Shown: positions 41,601 through 53,150, numbered from the stretch's first letter. The stretch: 64,000 nucleotides of DNA from Nelumbo lutea (GCA_022828595.1 JAKGHH010000008.1:6375728-6439727), one strand, 5' to 3'. A program made the numbers and translations. The notes: a model not told the origin generated them from the letters alone.

Positions 41601-44600
41601 GTATTCTTCTTTTTATTTTAGCGAAACTTTTATTTTACTTTTCAAAAAAGAACAAACTATCTAATGTTGCCACTAATCATCTATCTCAACTACGCTTGTT
41701 TTGTTTGACATGTTTCGGTTGGAAATATGGATGTCTTTGTTTTTTGTTTGGGTATAGCAAATTGATAAATCTTGTATTTATTTGTAAGTTTACCGTTCAA
41801 AAATGCATTTCTTGCTGTATATTATTGGCCAAGTGCATTGACACTCGTGTTGGCATTATCTTGGAACTTGCATTTCAACTTCTAGAGGTCATGATCAAGC
41901 ACAACCATAAATAAATATTAAATTACATTGAAAACTAATGAATATGGTAAATTAGAATAAAGATGAACTTGGTATGGGCTTCACATTATGATAACTTGAG
42001 AAAGCATGTTGCTTACACTCTGTAGACATGGTTTATTTTTGCACTGCTGCGTCTCTAATGGTGTTACTGTCTGCCTTTGTTAGGAATTTTCTGATTGGTG
42101 GGTTGCAACTGTTCTAAGCCTACAGTTGTGTGTTATTTCTGTTTGAGAATTGGCAGGTTCAAGAAAAGAAGGTCAAGAAAGTATGTGACATGAATGTGGA
42201 CCCCTCAAGGGCACTTGGAAATGGCAGTATTGCTAGTTCAAGTGTTTCAACTAGTTCCAAACCATATCTTGCAAATGGAGTATGCCCAGACAGATCCTAC
42301 AGTTATTTGACCAATGACTTTGCATTCCCTCCAGGAGGCATTCCATCATTACATTTGCCTGTGGTAGTTGTACTCTTTCTAGCCTACTGATTCTGGAAGA
42401 ATTTTGTTTCAAAGTAAAATACTAATGAGTTCAACATCTTTCTATCATTTAATTTGTAATACCTTAATAAACCCATTAAAAAGTTGTGACTTAATTTTGG
42501 CGGCATTAGGTCTGCAAGGACTTCTGTCTATGAAATCAATAAATTGTTACTATTTTTTTGGCCGACAGAAATAACACTTCTCTTCTTTGTATTTAGGTAA
42601 CAAGCCATGAGACAAGCCTTGTTGCTAGATGTCGAAGAATATATGCTCATGCTCATGACTATCATATCAATTCCATCTCAAATAATAGGTACATGTCAAT
42701 CTTTCATTTAACATATACTTTTACCTTCAGATTTCTGGCATATTTGCCTTTTGATTGTGTGCCACTTTAGCATTTATGCTCACGCTATTCCTTCTTTACC
42801 AAGTGTAGCTCAAAAGTTCAGTGTCTATCCCTTTTCACCTGGATAAAACTCATCAGTTTTCTTGTACACTGCCTTTTTTGGTCTAATGTTAAATTAGCCC
42901 TGCCTATCCTATGTGTCTGATATTATCTCTAATATCCATTTTGAATAAGTTTTATACCTAAGGCTGTTTGTTGGAAATTGTTGGGACAGTATCCTAGGAA
43001 TCTGGCATAATGGAAGATATCTAGGACAGTATTTGGTTGCATTATTGAGTAGTTTTCTTTCTTTCTTTCTTTCTTTTTCTTGGTGGGGGGGGGTGGTTTC
43101 ACCAACAATATTCTTGGATTTTGTTAAATTGATAGAAGCCCCTTCATTCCAAGGGCAAGTTACCTATGGAAATTTTCAGATCTAGAGGGCGAATTTTCAG
43201 TTCTAGAGGATTGAGGTGGGGGGATCTTTTGTCCCCCTACTAATTCATTTCCGTGAGCGTGACCGAGGCTCTAAAAAAACTGATATCTATGGCAGCTGAT
43301 TGTGGTCTGATGAAAGGCTTCAAAGTAAATGAACAGAGTGAGAAAGTATCCTTCCTTCAGTTAACAGATGATGCACTCTTTTTCTGTGGGCATTCTAAGG
43401 GCAGTTCATACATTTAAAGTGCATTTTAACCTGGTTTGAGGGGGTGCTAGGATTGAACATAAACACCAATATGAATGAGTTGGTGGCAGTGGGTAATGTT
43501 TAAGCTGTGGAATCATACACTGAAAATTTGGGTTGCAACTTGCAAGATCAGCAGATTACCTATGAAATATTTAGGCCTCCACTTAGGGAAAAGATGTATA
43601 TCAGAGACTTATTTCCTTTCCCTTTTTTCAATTCGAGCTCCAGTGGCTGGCAAACTGGAAAAGAGGATGAGAAACTTTCTTTGTAGAGGTTGGACTGACA
43701 AGGGGAAAATTCACTTGGTGCTGGTGCAGTGGAATAAGATTTTTCTTTCCAAAAGCTGGGTGAGTCTTGGGTATTAGGAAACTAAGGTTGGTGAATCTGC
43801 TTGGAAAATGGTTTTGGCAATTCAATGAACAACAAAAGAGCTTGTGGAGAAAAACCATTGCAGCAAGGTATGGCACAAGAAACATGTAGTAGGACCTGGG
43901 AAGCTCTAGAGAATGCTATGAATGCTCCCTATGGAAAGGGGTGGAAAAAAGCTATATCAGTTTCAGCTCAGGTACAAAATACAATGTTGGGATGGACTTT
44001 GGGTGAGGTTTTGTATGGATACACAGTTTTTGGATATGCCACTTATGGATTTGTTCACATCCCTTTACCTGATTGCCAGGGACAGAAATGCTTTAGTGGC
44101 TGATTGCTACCACCTTATAAACAACCGAGTGGATTGGATTTGGAACCCTACCTTTAGAATGATTGGGAGGTTGATCAACTGGTGGAGTTGCTTTCCATGA
44201 TTCCAAGAACTGAAGTTAATGCAAACCAAGAGGACTGAAGAATCTGGAAATTTGACCACTTGGGAAGATTCTTAGTGAAGTCTTTCTACAAGAATCTGCA
44301 GGGGCAGGCTCTCTATGCCTTTCCCAGCTCCAAGGTGTGGCTTCCTTATATCACTTCCAAGGTGGCTTGTGTGGTTTGAGCAGCTGTGCTAGGTAAATGT
44401 TTGACAAGAAGTAATTTGATTTGGGGAAGGATGATACTAGACTCTGATGTGTGGTATCTATCAGCAGTAGGGGGAGACTGCAAACCACCTATTATTTCAC
44501 AGTCAGTTAGTTTTTGCCCTATGGGCAAGATTCCACAGATGCTTTGGGGTATTGGGATGTATCCCGGTATCAATTTTAGACCTGTTGTGATGATGGAACC

Positions 44601-47600
44601 GAAATCACATATCCTCCTCACAGAATTGGTCCTCACATCCACCTCACAGCACTTGCAGCTGCACATCAGGAACATCTCCTGTATTTGTATTTTTCATTCA
44701 TGGGAAGATGCTCCCAATGCACGGCTGCAAGTGCTGTGGTGTGTGTGAGGACCAGTCTGGGGAGGAAATCCAGATTCGATGGAACCAGGTTGGCTAAAGC
44801 GAGAAAGGGACAATTATTTGGAATTCTATTCTGGCTGCATTTTTTAGAGAAGGTAAAGTATGTATTGATATTGAAAGTCAATTACATCAGTATGTTCAAT
44901 GAGAATCTGTACAATGAGAAGATACAAAAACCTCACAAGATACCCAGAAAAAGGGCGGACTTGAAAAAAAGAGTGAGGTAGCAGATGCTAGACTAACAAA
45001 AAGGGATGATTAGCACTCTTACTTATATACTCATTTCTTTATTTCACAATCAATGAAAGTTGACAGTTATATTAATTAAAAAGAACCTGATTAGACTGAA
45101 TAGGAGCTTTTACTGGCCTTAACAAGGTCTTCTGTTCATTAAGTTACATTCTTTCAGTTAAATGCACTTTGTATGTCCAATGTAGTTCACTGTTCACTAA
45201 GCGTTCTTTCATGCCTTATTTACATCCTCATTAGAATGCATATCTAAATAATGTCATTGTCTGAGTATATAAAAAATTATGCCATTGTCTGTCGTAAGCA
45301 GTTATTCTATAATACTGTTGTTACTGTTATTAAAATTCTCGTGTCCCTTTTGCTCACTTTATGGTTTGGTCCTATGCTAATCTTTCTCCTGCTGATATTT
45401 CATATTTTGTTGTTTATTATTTCAGTTTTTTTTGGTGTTAAGATGTAACTAATTATTTAATATGAATTTTCCAACAAACTGCATAGTAAATTGTGAATTA
45501 TTTAATTATTTGTACACAAATTCTTAAATGGTAATCTAGAGAAAGAGAATTAAAAGGAATTTCTAATAGTAATTCTGTTTTGTACATACATACAGTCATA
45601 TCATTACTCTGCTCTACATGCTGCCCTCTTTTTTGATAATTGATAATTGAAATTGACATCTCATATTTCTGTTCTTTCTTTTTCCAGCGATGGTGAGACT
45701 TTCATTTCAGCTGATGATCTGCGAATAAACCTCTGGAACTTGGAAATAAGCAACCAAAGTTTTAACATTGTTGATGTGAAGCCTGCAAACATGGAGGATC
45801 TAACTGGTACGTGTTCCCAATATTCTGAATGGTACCTGCATGATAACACTTGTTTTCATTGTCGAACCTGTTGTTGTCTCTGAAATCTTGAGGATTTTAA
45901 TATTTGGAATGGTCCTGATTTTCTGGATCAAATGGCATCTGTTCAGGACTTAAGGTGTATTATTATTGAACTTATGCAATTAAGTATTTTATAATTCAAC
46001 ATTTTGATCTTTTTTCTTCAGTGAAACATATTTTAAGTGATTATGTGACTTTTGAAAATGGTCTTTTGGCAGTTTTTGTTTGATATGATATATGTTTGAA
46101 GTTACTTTTTTTTTTGCTGCACATGCAGAGGTTATAACATCAGCAGAGTTCCACCCTACACATTGTAATATGTTAGCTTACAGTAGCTCAAAGGGTTCAA
46201 TCCGTCTCATTGATTTGCGGCAATCTGCTCTATGTGATACTCATACAAAATTGTGAGCGATCTGGTTTCCCTTTTATTTTATTCTTTCTGTAGGGTGATC
46301 ACTTTTTTTAATCGTTTAATTACTTAAAATTTTATTGAAAGAGTGGAAAATGCTATTGAATTGTGCTCAATAGACAGAAGGGCCCTGAAACCTAGTAGCA
46401 CTCATGTACTCTTTGCTATAGGTCTTATGGTTTATGTGTTTTATGGGTTCCCTGTTTTGGAGAGGCAGCATCTCGTGCCTTCCCAAGGGTCTGTAATTCT
46501 TCTTGATTTTAATGAAATGTAATATATTATTTATAAAAAAGAAATCTTTATTTCTCTCCATGCTTGAAACAAGGTTATTTTTCTATGTCTATTGGCTAAT
46601 GATATCCTGCATACAGGTTCGAAGAGCAGGAGGTACCTGATTCAAGATCCTTCTTTACAGAGATTATTGCTTCAATCTCAGACATCAAGTTTGCAAAGGA
46701 TGGAAGACATATACTTAGTCGTGATTACATGACTCTTAAGGTTGAGACAAATATTTTATTTCTACTACTATGATTCTTGTGATGGATCGGTGTTTTAAAA
46801 ATAAGAAGTATAGCTAAAGCACAAGGGATTCCTAGACTCTTAGGTGTATGGCACAAAGTGAGGCCACTTTTGAATAAGAAAACAGAAGAAAACTTAATAT
46901 ACAAGAACATGCAAATCCTGATTTTGAAAGAATTAAAAATGTTCATAAGTCTATTAGCTCAATTGGTTGGATTTTTTGTGCTATGACATGGTTGTAGCCT
47001 TGTATGTTCAATCTCTACATAGGTTAAATTGTTTAAATTCTAAGCATCATGGTTATACCCTACAACATGATAATATATGTATTCAATATCAAATTCAATG
47101 CTAGTTCATTAAAAGCATAGCAATAAACGAGGTGAGATGCACCTCACAAAAATCAGACTTGCCTATGTGTCTAGGCATGTCAGATGCCTTCAAAACCCAG
47201 CCTGGGTTTATGCAATCTGCACTGTTTGTTGTGAAGTGCTACATATTGTTTGGTATAAGTTAAGCATTTTGAAATATGTTTTTTGCAAGGTTTATGCATT
47301 TTTTTAGAAGGCTATTTTCATGGATATTGAATGTAGTGAAAAAAATTCATGGAAGCAATGCACATGAAATGTGATGAGATAGCATTAGAGTTGCATGACC
47401 ATTATCATTGTTTCTTATTCCTGTAATTTTTTTTTATGTGCGGAACCTTTGATGACTTATTCTGCATCGAGGTGATATCCAACTAGGTCCCCTTTCAACC
47501 TCTTGGGTTTTATCTCACTATATGCAAATGGATTTAGTTCAGGCAGTGTAATGTTTTTTCATTCATTTTTCTTTCTGATTTTTCAAATATTATAAGCATG

Positions 47601-50600
47601 ATGTGACCAAGTTGCGTATTAGCTTTTTTTTTCCCATGTAGACAGTTATCAGTTATCAACCCTTTATTTTGGGATCCTAAATTAAGTGAACATGATTATT
47701 TTTGGTTTTCTATCGTTGACCTTGGGGAGGGTTTAAAGTCATGATGGTGTTGTATGGCCACTGCGGTTGGAGTTCTGGAGCAGATAATTTGGTTCTTAGT
47801 GCTTGACATAAAAATAGTAAAGACATAAAGGGGCACCATCCTGAGGACTTTAAGTAACATATGGAGAGGATTCATGAGTTTATGATTCAATTTTCACATA
47901 TTTAATTAGGTAGTAGAACACTTTCTTTTACTCATGTGTGAAAAGAGCATATATGGTGAAAATATTGAACAGGTTGGATATGTTCTTAATTTGCATTACT
48001 CATGGGAGTGTTAACAGAGAGAATATTTCATTTTGGGGGCATAAAGGATGATATTTTGTTACACATGTAAAGCTGATGAAATCAAGGACTCCAGAACAAA
48101 AGCATAATACCTGCAATAGAGAAGAAAAGTAGGGGTCTTTCTTCTGATGAACAGTGCTGGGTCAATTTTGTAGAAGCAAGTTGTTAAGTGGTAATATTGA
48201 TATGTCCCTAAATATATGCATTGATGTATATTGCCTACTGTGTTAGGTTATGGAACAATGTTCCTTGTTGCCATTTCAGTTGAGTGCCATGCATACTGGG
48301 ATTAACATGATGGTATGTTTCTCAACAAGAGCAGAGGTAATAATCATTACTGTAAGGGTGCCTCACTGTTTGCAGACGAGATGAATACACAAAGACTTCA
48401 TGGTTGATATGATGATTTACTAATCCTATACTGTTGTTTTTTCTCTTTCTAGTGGTGAAGCTCAAATTTGGAGGTTCCTTATTAGTAATACATCATGATA
48501 GGTGGCATCTGTAGGGATCCATCATGGTCGACTTGAGTAGTCTTCTCAAGTCCCATTGATTCTGGAGATTCTGTTTTTGCAGTGATAGAAGGCCTTGCTG
48601 TATAGCTTAAGTGATGGTGGTAGATTTTAGCATGCGGAGATTGTGGGGATCTTCAGTTATTACACCAGAGAGGCTAGAAATCTGGCATCTAGAATAAATA
48701 CCTTGTTCAATGGGTATGAAGATGGACAATTTCTTTATCAGATGACTTAAGCTAGAGTAGAGGTGGGGATACTTGTATCTTTGATGTATTTTGTTTTGTG
48801 GTTTAGCCTTTTCTTGAAAGGTTTAATCTGGTTTTCTATCCAAGCTAGATACTTGTATATTAGTTTTTTCATTAATAAGCTCTTTGATTTTATTGCTGAG
48901 AAAATATCTTTTGCACTGATGGGTGTCAGTTCTCTTGCTTCCAACTAATAGAACTGATTTTGAAGTTTTTCTTTTTTATTAAATAAAATATAACTTTGGG
49001 GTCTTATGGATGTTAGCAAAATTAGAATATCTGTACTAGAGATTCTCCCTATTGTGCTGAATATGGTGCTGGACAGAAAAGTTGAGTTTTAGTAAGGTAG
49101 CCTCATCAGCATCTGATGATGGCTTGGACAGCTTAGGTCTGGGGAAAAAAGTTGAGTTTTACTGCTACTCGGATGGTCTCATCAGCATCTGATGGTGATT
49201 CAAAAGTGGTAATAGGATGACTTGTTAAGGAATTGGAAAGAGAGAGCTTCCTCTGCCCAATGTAAGAGGACTCTTAGCCCCTCTTGGTCCCCTCCTCCCT
49301 CTGGATTCATAAAACTGAATTTTGATGGTAGTAGCTTAAGGAATTTAGGGCCTTCTGGGATTGGGGGAGTGTTCAGGAATGAGGATGGGGTTATTACTGC
49401 CATGTTTTCAGGCTCAATTGGAGGAGTAGTCTCTCTTAGGGCTGAGATTCTTGCAGCTCTGGAAGGAATCCAGAGAGCAAGAGAACTGAACATCAGACGT
49501 TTGGTCCTTGAAGGTGACTCAAAGGTGGTGTTTAGATGGCTAAAGGAAGAAGACATTGGTTTGTGGAGTTATAACAATGAAAGGAAAAAATTCAATTGGC
49601 TGAGTAGGGACATTGAGGTGCAATACAGCTGGGTGAAGAGGACTGCTAACTCATTTGCAGATGGGTTAGCCAAGCTAGGGGCGAATAGGGAATCTCTGTT
49701 TTGGGCTAATTTTTAACTTTCTTCCAATGTATTCTGTTGGTGGGGAGTTAAGACATTTTACCTCCCCCCGTTGTAATTAAAGTATCACAAAGCTTCACAT
49801 CATTAATAAAGTTTTATTTTTATGTTTTTTGTTACTGATAAAAAAATAGTTGAGTGAAAAAGGCGAAGAAACTAAATATTAACAGGTTGATCATTGAAGG
49901 AGATTCAAAAGTGGCAATAGGATGGTAAGGGAAGGAAGATGATGGGCTATGGACATGTATCAATGAACGAAGACAATTCAAGTGGCTAACTCAGGGGATG
50001 GAAGTGCAACTGCAGTGGGTTAAAAGATATGTGAATTCATTTGCAGACGCACTTGCTAAACAAGGGGTGGGAAGAAATCATTTGTTTTGGGCTACATTGT
50101 AATTTTCTCTTTGGGGGAAAGTTAAGAGAGCTTACCTCCCCCCACCATTGTATTTAAATCTTATCTTTTTATTCATTAATGAAATTCACATGTTATTGAT
50201 AAAAAATAATGGCTCTAACTATTTCGATATTGAGGATGTGTGCTATATTCACTGAAATATATTGTGGCAATTTCCAACCAATACCAACTCTCTCAGCATG
50301 TTCTTATGTTCAACATCATCAGTAATTATGTTCCTTGCTTCTCTCACATGCAGAGCAAGTGCTGTATGTTTTTTTATAGGAAACGGTAACTTTCATTGAT
50401 CATTTATAAAAAAAACGGTAACTTTCATTGCTGAATTTAAATAAAGATTACCAATGACACCACCCGTAGGATGGGTGGAGAAACCCATAATAAAATCCTT
50501 ACAAACAAGTAAATAAAGCCTCCCTATTTACTCCTTAGCTAAAGCATCAGCCTTTCCATTTGCTGACCTTCTTACCCACATGCAGAGCAAGTGCTGTATG

Positions 50601-51783
50601 TCAATAGTGGTTTCTGATACGTTGGATATCATAGAGTGTATAATAATGGGACATATTCTTTTCTGAATCAAAAAGTTTAGTTTCTATTCTTTGAAATTTT
50701 CAATCCAAAGATAACAGGTTTAACTGGATCTACCTTTTTCTTCTCATCCAAAATTGTTTTACTTGGCTGCCAGCTATGGGACATAAACATGGATTCTGGT
50801 CCAGTGGCAACCTTCCAGGTTCATGAATATTTAAGGCCTAAGGTGATATTTCTTTTCTGCTTCTATCCAGAGTTCAGTCATGGAATATGTGGATTTATGC
50901 AATTGTAAACGTTTTTCATCCTTACAAACATATTGCTTTGATATTTACCAGTTGTGTGATTTATATGAAAATGATTCGATCTTTGACAAGTTTGAGTGCT
51001 GTTTGAGTGGAGATGGTCTTCGAGTTGCAACCGGTTCCTATAGGTATGTACCTCCATCCTAACATTCTAATTAATCAAAATTACTGAAAGCTTAGTTCAT
51101 AATGTCTAACATGTGTAGTTCTGTTACTATTTTCTGACATAATTCTTATACTGTCTCTGTGATTCCAGCAATCTATTTCGTGTATTTGGTGTTGCTGCAG
51201 GCAGCACTGAGGCAACAACTTTGGAAGCCAGCAAAAATCCCATGAGGTATATTATTGTTGTTGTTGTTATTGTTATTACGAGGTTTATTATTATTGTTAT
51301 TGTTAGTGGTATTGGTATTGGTTGAAAGTAGAACTAGTATCTTAGGACATGACTAAATTCCATGGTAATCGCCTGAAGGCTAAGGACTGTTTCTGACTGT
51401 ATAGATTGTGATGACCATCGGATCTTTACCATACTTTGATCTTGTTCAGGAGACAAGTGCAGACTCCTTCACGGCCTTCAAGATCCCTGAGCAGTTTAAC
51501 ACGCGTTGTCAGGAGAGGTTAGTTTTGGCTTGTTTCCATGGTAATCTAAGAACTAAATATCATCGAAGAGAGTAGGATTTTAATGGTAAAATGTTGCCTT
51601 AGTTTTTTGACCACTCTAACTTGGGTCTTCTTGGAATCTGTAACAGGTGCAGATAGTCCTGGAGTTGATGCAAATGGAAATGCTTTTGATTTCACAACAA
51701 AGTTACTCCACCTAGCATGGCACCCAACTGAAAATTCTCTTGCCTGTGCTGCTGCGAACAGCCTGTACATGTATTATGCGTAA
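35671..51783 (+). CDS. Serine/threonine protein phosphatase 2A 55 kDa regulatory subunit B (B55)
   Basis: B55 is the WD40-propeller subunit that directs PP2A catalytic and scaffold dimers to substrates. Fourteen exons with GT-AG borders and matching phase: 35671-35785, 40578-40681, 40796-40891, 41002-41121, 42157-42363, 42597-42688, 45688-45806, 46129-46252, 46617-46740, 50774-50842, 50952-51043, 51169-51246, 51450-51517, 51647-51783. They join to 514 codons without a stop, the usual plant B55 length (about 513). Both family signatures are present: [14 protein letters not shown] (106-119) and [12 protein letters not shown] (about 235-246). Other blocks are [43 protein letters not shown] and the end [26 protein letters not shown] short plant-type insert ([14 protein letters not shown]) lies at about 164-177. 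Introns 1 (4.8 kb), 6 (3.0 kb) and 9 (4.0 kb) carry transposons, none touching exons. The start fits MNGGGDAEV, as in homologues. Confidence 0.96.
36502..36540 (-). mobile_element. LINE 3'-tail remnant in B55 intron 1
   Basis: TTTTTTTATAGGTAATGG on the plus strand is the inverse of the family tail (..ACC..CCTATAAAAAAA), followed by GTGTTTTTATTCGAC, the inverted AATAAAAAC region. No coding part is recognised upstream of it. Confidence 0.4.
36890..37395 (+). mobile_element. LINE RNase H fragment in B55 intron 1
   Basis: The 78-codon frame at 36938-37174 gives a diverged LINE RNase [25 protein letters not shown], with the catalytic Glu kept (AEL), then [10 protein letters not shown]. The first and third catalytic blocks are missing or damaged. 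The 3' UTR ends TTAATGAAATTTTTACTGTTGC followed by ATCAACAAAAAAAG, the family tail. Confidence 0.7.
38044..38331 (-). mobile_element. Complete TRIM, copy B (288 bp) in B55 intron 1
   Basis: Two 73-bp LTRs (38044-38116, 38259-38331) nearly identical to each other flank a 142-bp interior. On the minus strand the right LTR is followed without a gap by TGGTATCAGAGCC (38246-38258), complementary to initiator tRNA-Met, and the left LTR is preceded by the G-run CATGTGGGGGGCG as a polypurine tract. A perfect 5-bp target duplication, TGTAC, lies at 38039-38043 and 38332-38336. There is no coding capacity. The interior also holds GTTCGATCC, similar to a tRNA B-box. Confidence 0.95.
38940..39280 (+). 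mobile_element. Two LINE 3' ends in tandem in B55 intron 1
   Basis: The first ends TTTAATAAAACTTTTCG..ATCATCAAAAAAAGG at about 39070. The second ends TTTTAATAAAATTTCCC..TAATAAAAAAC at about 39285 and is preceded by UTR-like sequence (GTATCTCTCTGGTTG). Neither retains a recognisable protein block. Confidence 0.5.
39801..40170. mobile_element. MITE with CAAGGTTCAAAGTAT inverted ends and an internal tandem duplication
   Basis: The left end CAAGGTTCAAAGTATCAATA (39801) matches the inverted right end, CAAGGTTCAAAGTATTGATA (to 40170). Inside, a unit of about 124 bp beginning CAATACAATAAGCCCTGTG is present twice (about 39819-39942 and 39943-40066). A half-copy of the same end lies at about 6310. 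This is a common type of plant MITE; here it sits in B55 intron 1. Confidence 0.75.
41122..42156. other. B55 intron 4
   Basis: A 1,035-bp intron between the exons encoding TIKFWK and VQEKKVKK. It has T-rich plant intron composition. The open stretch at 41519-41914 has no recognisable content, and I see no transposon. Confidence 0.7.
43184..45080 (+). mobile_element. 5'-truncated LINE in B55 intron 6, interrupted by a MITE
   Basis: It opens within the [12 protein letters not shown] (about 43210, matching the GLRQGDPLSP motif), [21 protein letters not shown], then TDDALFFC at about 43370, which keeps the DD of the RT active site though the usual Tyr-Ala is Leu-Thr. The RT end region follows ([14 protein letters not shown], 43560; MRNFLCRG). 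Frames shift repeatedly. After the nested MITE (44601-44777) the 3' UTR ends AATCAATGAAAGTTGACAG, then A-rich sequence at about 45080. It has the same orientation as the B55 gene. Confidence 0.8.
44601..44777. mobile_element. Mutator-like MITE with 9-bp target duplication, inside the LINE
   Basis: Long inverted arms: the left arm from 44601 passes through TTGGTCCTCACATCCACC and CAGCACTTGCAGC, and the right arm read inverted passes through CTGGTCCTCACACACACC and CAGCACTTGCAGC. GATGGAACC is repeated exactly at 44592-44600 and 44778-44786. The 9-bp duplication is typical of Mutator elements. It is related to the elements at 53029 and 54571. Confidence 0.85.
46340..46545 (+). mobile_element. LINE 3' end in B55 intron 8
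   Basis: UTR-like sequence ends TTTTAATGAAATGTAATATA and then TTTATAAAAAAG, the tail layout of the LINEs here. No protein block remains. Confidence 0.4.
46795..47215. repeat. Degenerate inverted-arm repeat in B55 intron 9
   Basis: The left side GTTTTAAAAATAAGAAGTAT..AAGCACAAGGG and the right side ..CCTATGTGTCTAGGCATG..GATGCC resemble the plant repeat whose arms contain GCACAAGGC and GCCTAGGC words (compare 1285-1385). The boundaries are soft. Confidence 0.3.
47220..49070. other. Middle of B55 intron 9, no clear feature
   Basis: No protein block of known type and no paired repeats. A tail-like ATTAATAAGCTCTTTGATTT occurs at about 48870 and may mark a very old LINE end. Confidence 0.4.
49078..49197. 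repeat. Imperfect tandem duplication, period about 70 bp
   Basis: AAAGTTGAGTTTTA and CTCATCAGCATCTGATG occur at about 49078-49123 and again at about 49148-49195. The duplication lies just left of the LINE with an intact RNase H. Confidence 0.75.
49208..49848 (+). mobile_element. 5'-truncated LINE with an intact RNase H frame in B55 intron 9
   Basis: An uninterrupted frame runs from 49222 to the stop at 49714-49716 (164 codons). It encodes a complete LINE RNase H with all four catalytic positions: D in [10 protein letters not shown] in [10 protein letters not shown] in LEGDSKVV, D in [10 protein letters not shown]. The upstream WSPPPSGF linker is kept. The tail is AATAAAGTTTTATT..TACTGATAAAAAAA at about 49802-49848. 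It is the least damaged RNase H in the window. Confidence 0.88.
49865..50212 (+). mobile_element. Second LINE 3' end, placed directly after the first
   Basis: It starts in the middle of RNase H ([13 protein letters not shown], then a stop) and runs through [18 protein letters not shown] to the natural stop near 50102. The UTR ends TTAATGAAATTCACATGTTATTGATAAAAAA. It is close in sequence to the preceding copy, but independent truncation and a separate poly-A show a second insertion. Confidence 0.8.
50370..50576 (-). mobile_element. Recent 207-bp LINE insertion with perfect 25-bp target duplication and a doubled 3' tail
   Basis: The identical 25-bp flanks are 50345-50369 and 50577-50601. On the minus strand the insert starts in the last RNase H block ([11 protein letters not shown]) and runs through its UTR to CAATGAAAGTTACCGTTT, a short A-rich spacer, and the same motif again (CAATGAAAGTTACCGTTTCC), then poly-A. 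It lies 170 bp before B55 exon 10. Confidence 0.93.
51248..51320. repeat. (TTG)n/(TTA)n microsatellite in B55 intron 12
   Basis: A run of TTG and TTA triplets directly after the exon 12 donor site at 51246. Its length probably varies between individuals. Confidence 0.8.
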
Positions 51784-53018
51784 AGATGGTCTCAGAAGAT
51801 GTGTTATTGTTACTCATCAAGCTCTTTTGGTTTGCTGTTGGAGGAGGCCATCTAGCCTTCTCCACCAGCCATTAAGACGGAGACTGCATCATCCAACAGA
51901 TAGTCAACATCCCTTTTAAAACTGTAGAATGCTCTCAAATGGGGGACCAGAAGTGGCTGTCAGCGAATCCACGAGGAAGTAACTGTCTTTTGTTCCCGGG
52001 CGGGCAGCTTACCTCTGATTATTTTATTTCCTTTTTAAGAAATGATGCAGTTTTGCTCATATTGTGTTGGATTTAGATCAAAGAAATATGATTGTAGCTC
52101 TCCTACAACCGAAAGGAAGGCTGTTCAGTACTGCTGCTAGGTTTGAGATCAATGGGGTCTTTACTCTAATTTCGGGCAACATGATTATTCTGTATCATCG
52201 ATCTCATTGGCACCTGGGGCATGGGACTTGTATTGTTGAACCTACATTTTGGGGGCTTGTGAATTTTTTATCATGATCATGATTATTGTCATCTACTTGC
52301 AAGCTAATTCTTCTTTCACCTTTTCAGAATCACAATCTGTTATATGCCTGTCCGATAGCTGCTGATTCATGCATGGTCTCTTGGGGTGGAGTGGAAGTTC
52401 TCATGTTAGTCCATCCTCTCTTGGGGGTTTGTTTTGTTCGTCTGACAGTACGATACTTGTAAATTTATGAGGTGGTTTCTCTGAATAAGCCTGCTTGTTT
52501 GTTTCTGCCATTTTCTTCCAACCACTGATCTCGTGTGTTTTGGATTTTCTGCCTTAACCCAAACAACCACGTGAAGTAGAGAAAATATGGGAATTTAGGC
52601 CTCGAGGATTTAATGCGGTATTTTGGAGATTAATATTTAGGTGGTCTGAGTGCATGGCGTTTATTAAGAACTTTTAACAGTTGCTAAAGGCTATGTAGCT
52701 TTTACGTTTCCCTTAAGCTGGTGTTATTTCTCCTTTTCAAATTGAGGGACAAAAGTATTGTTTCCTCTGGTTTTAAAGATTTTGCTTTCGTTGGGTGTTC
52801 CGTGTTTAACGTGTTTTGCACCTATTTTTTGTCTTTCCAATCACATGCCCCCATGAATGGACTGAACCTACTTTGGGCTGCGCTTTGTAAATTCAGGATT
52901 CTGTACGTAATGTATTACACTATCATCCTGTCGTACAGGTTGGCAATGTCCGTCTATTTCTATACTCGTGTTTTGGGTCCTGTTATTTTCCTCGGTTTTG
53001 GTTTGGATGGGTGCAAGC
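51784..53018. other. B55 3' flank (3' UTR followed by spacer)
   Basis: Sequence after the TAA at 51781-51783. The first several hundred bases are probably 3' UTR; TTTTATTTCC and TTTTAAGAAATG occur near 52020, but no polyadenylation site can be fixed. No further gene is visible; the open stretch at 52721-53179 runs into a MITE and has no recognisable content. Confidence 0.5.
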
Positions 53019-53028
53019 CGAGTGATCT

Positions 53029-53150
53029 GAGACCGGATCTGCTTCTCACACAGGGCGCCTCACACCGACCTTACACGCACGTCCTACATGCATTGGAAAC
53101 ATCTGGATGTGCCTGTGAGGCGCCCATGTGTGAGGAGCAGATCCCGTTCC
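53029..53150. mobile_element. Foldback MITE (GGATCTGCTTCTCACACA arms), 122 bp
   Basis: The left arm GAGACCGGATCTGCTTCTC.. matches the inverted right arm GGAACGGGATCTGCTCCTC.. through CACACA, GGGCGCCTCACA. The flanks GAGTGATCT (53020-53028) and GAGTAATCT (53151-53159) look like a 9-bp target duplication with one change, again pointing to a Mutator-like MITE. Confidence 0.8.

Noticed and set aside
41519..41914. 131-codon open frame in B55 intron 4
   Set aside because: Its composition is that of T-rich intron (many Leu, Phe, Cys), it has no known motif, and it lies between well-supported exons.
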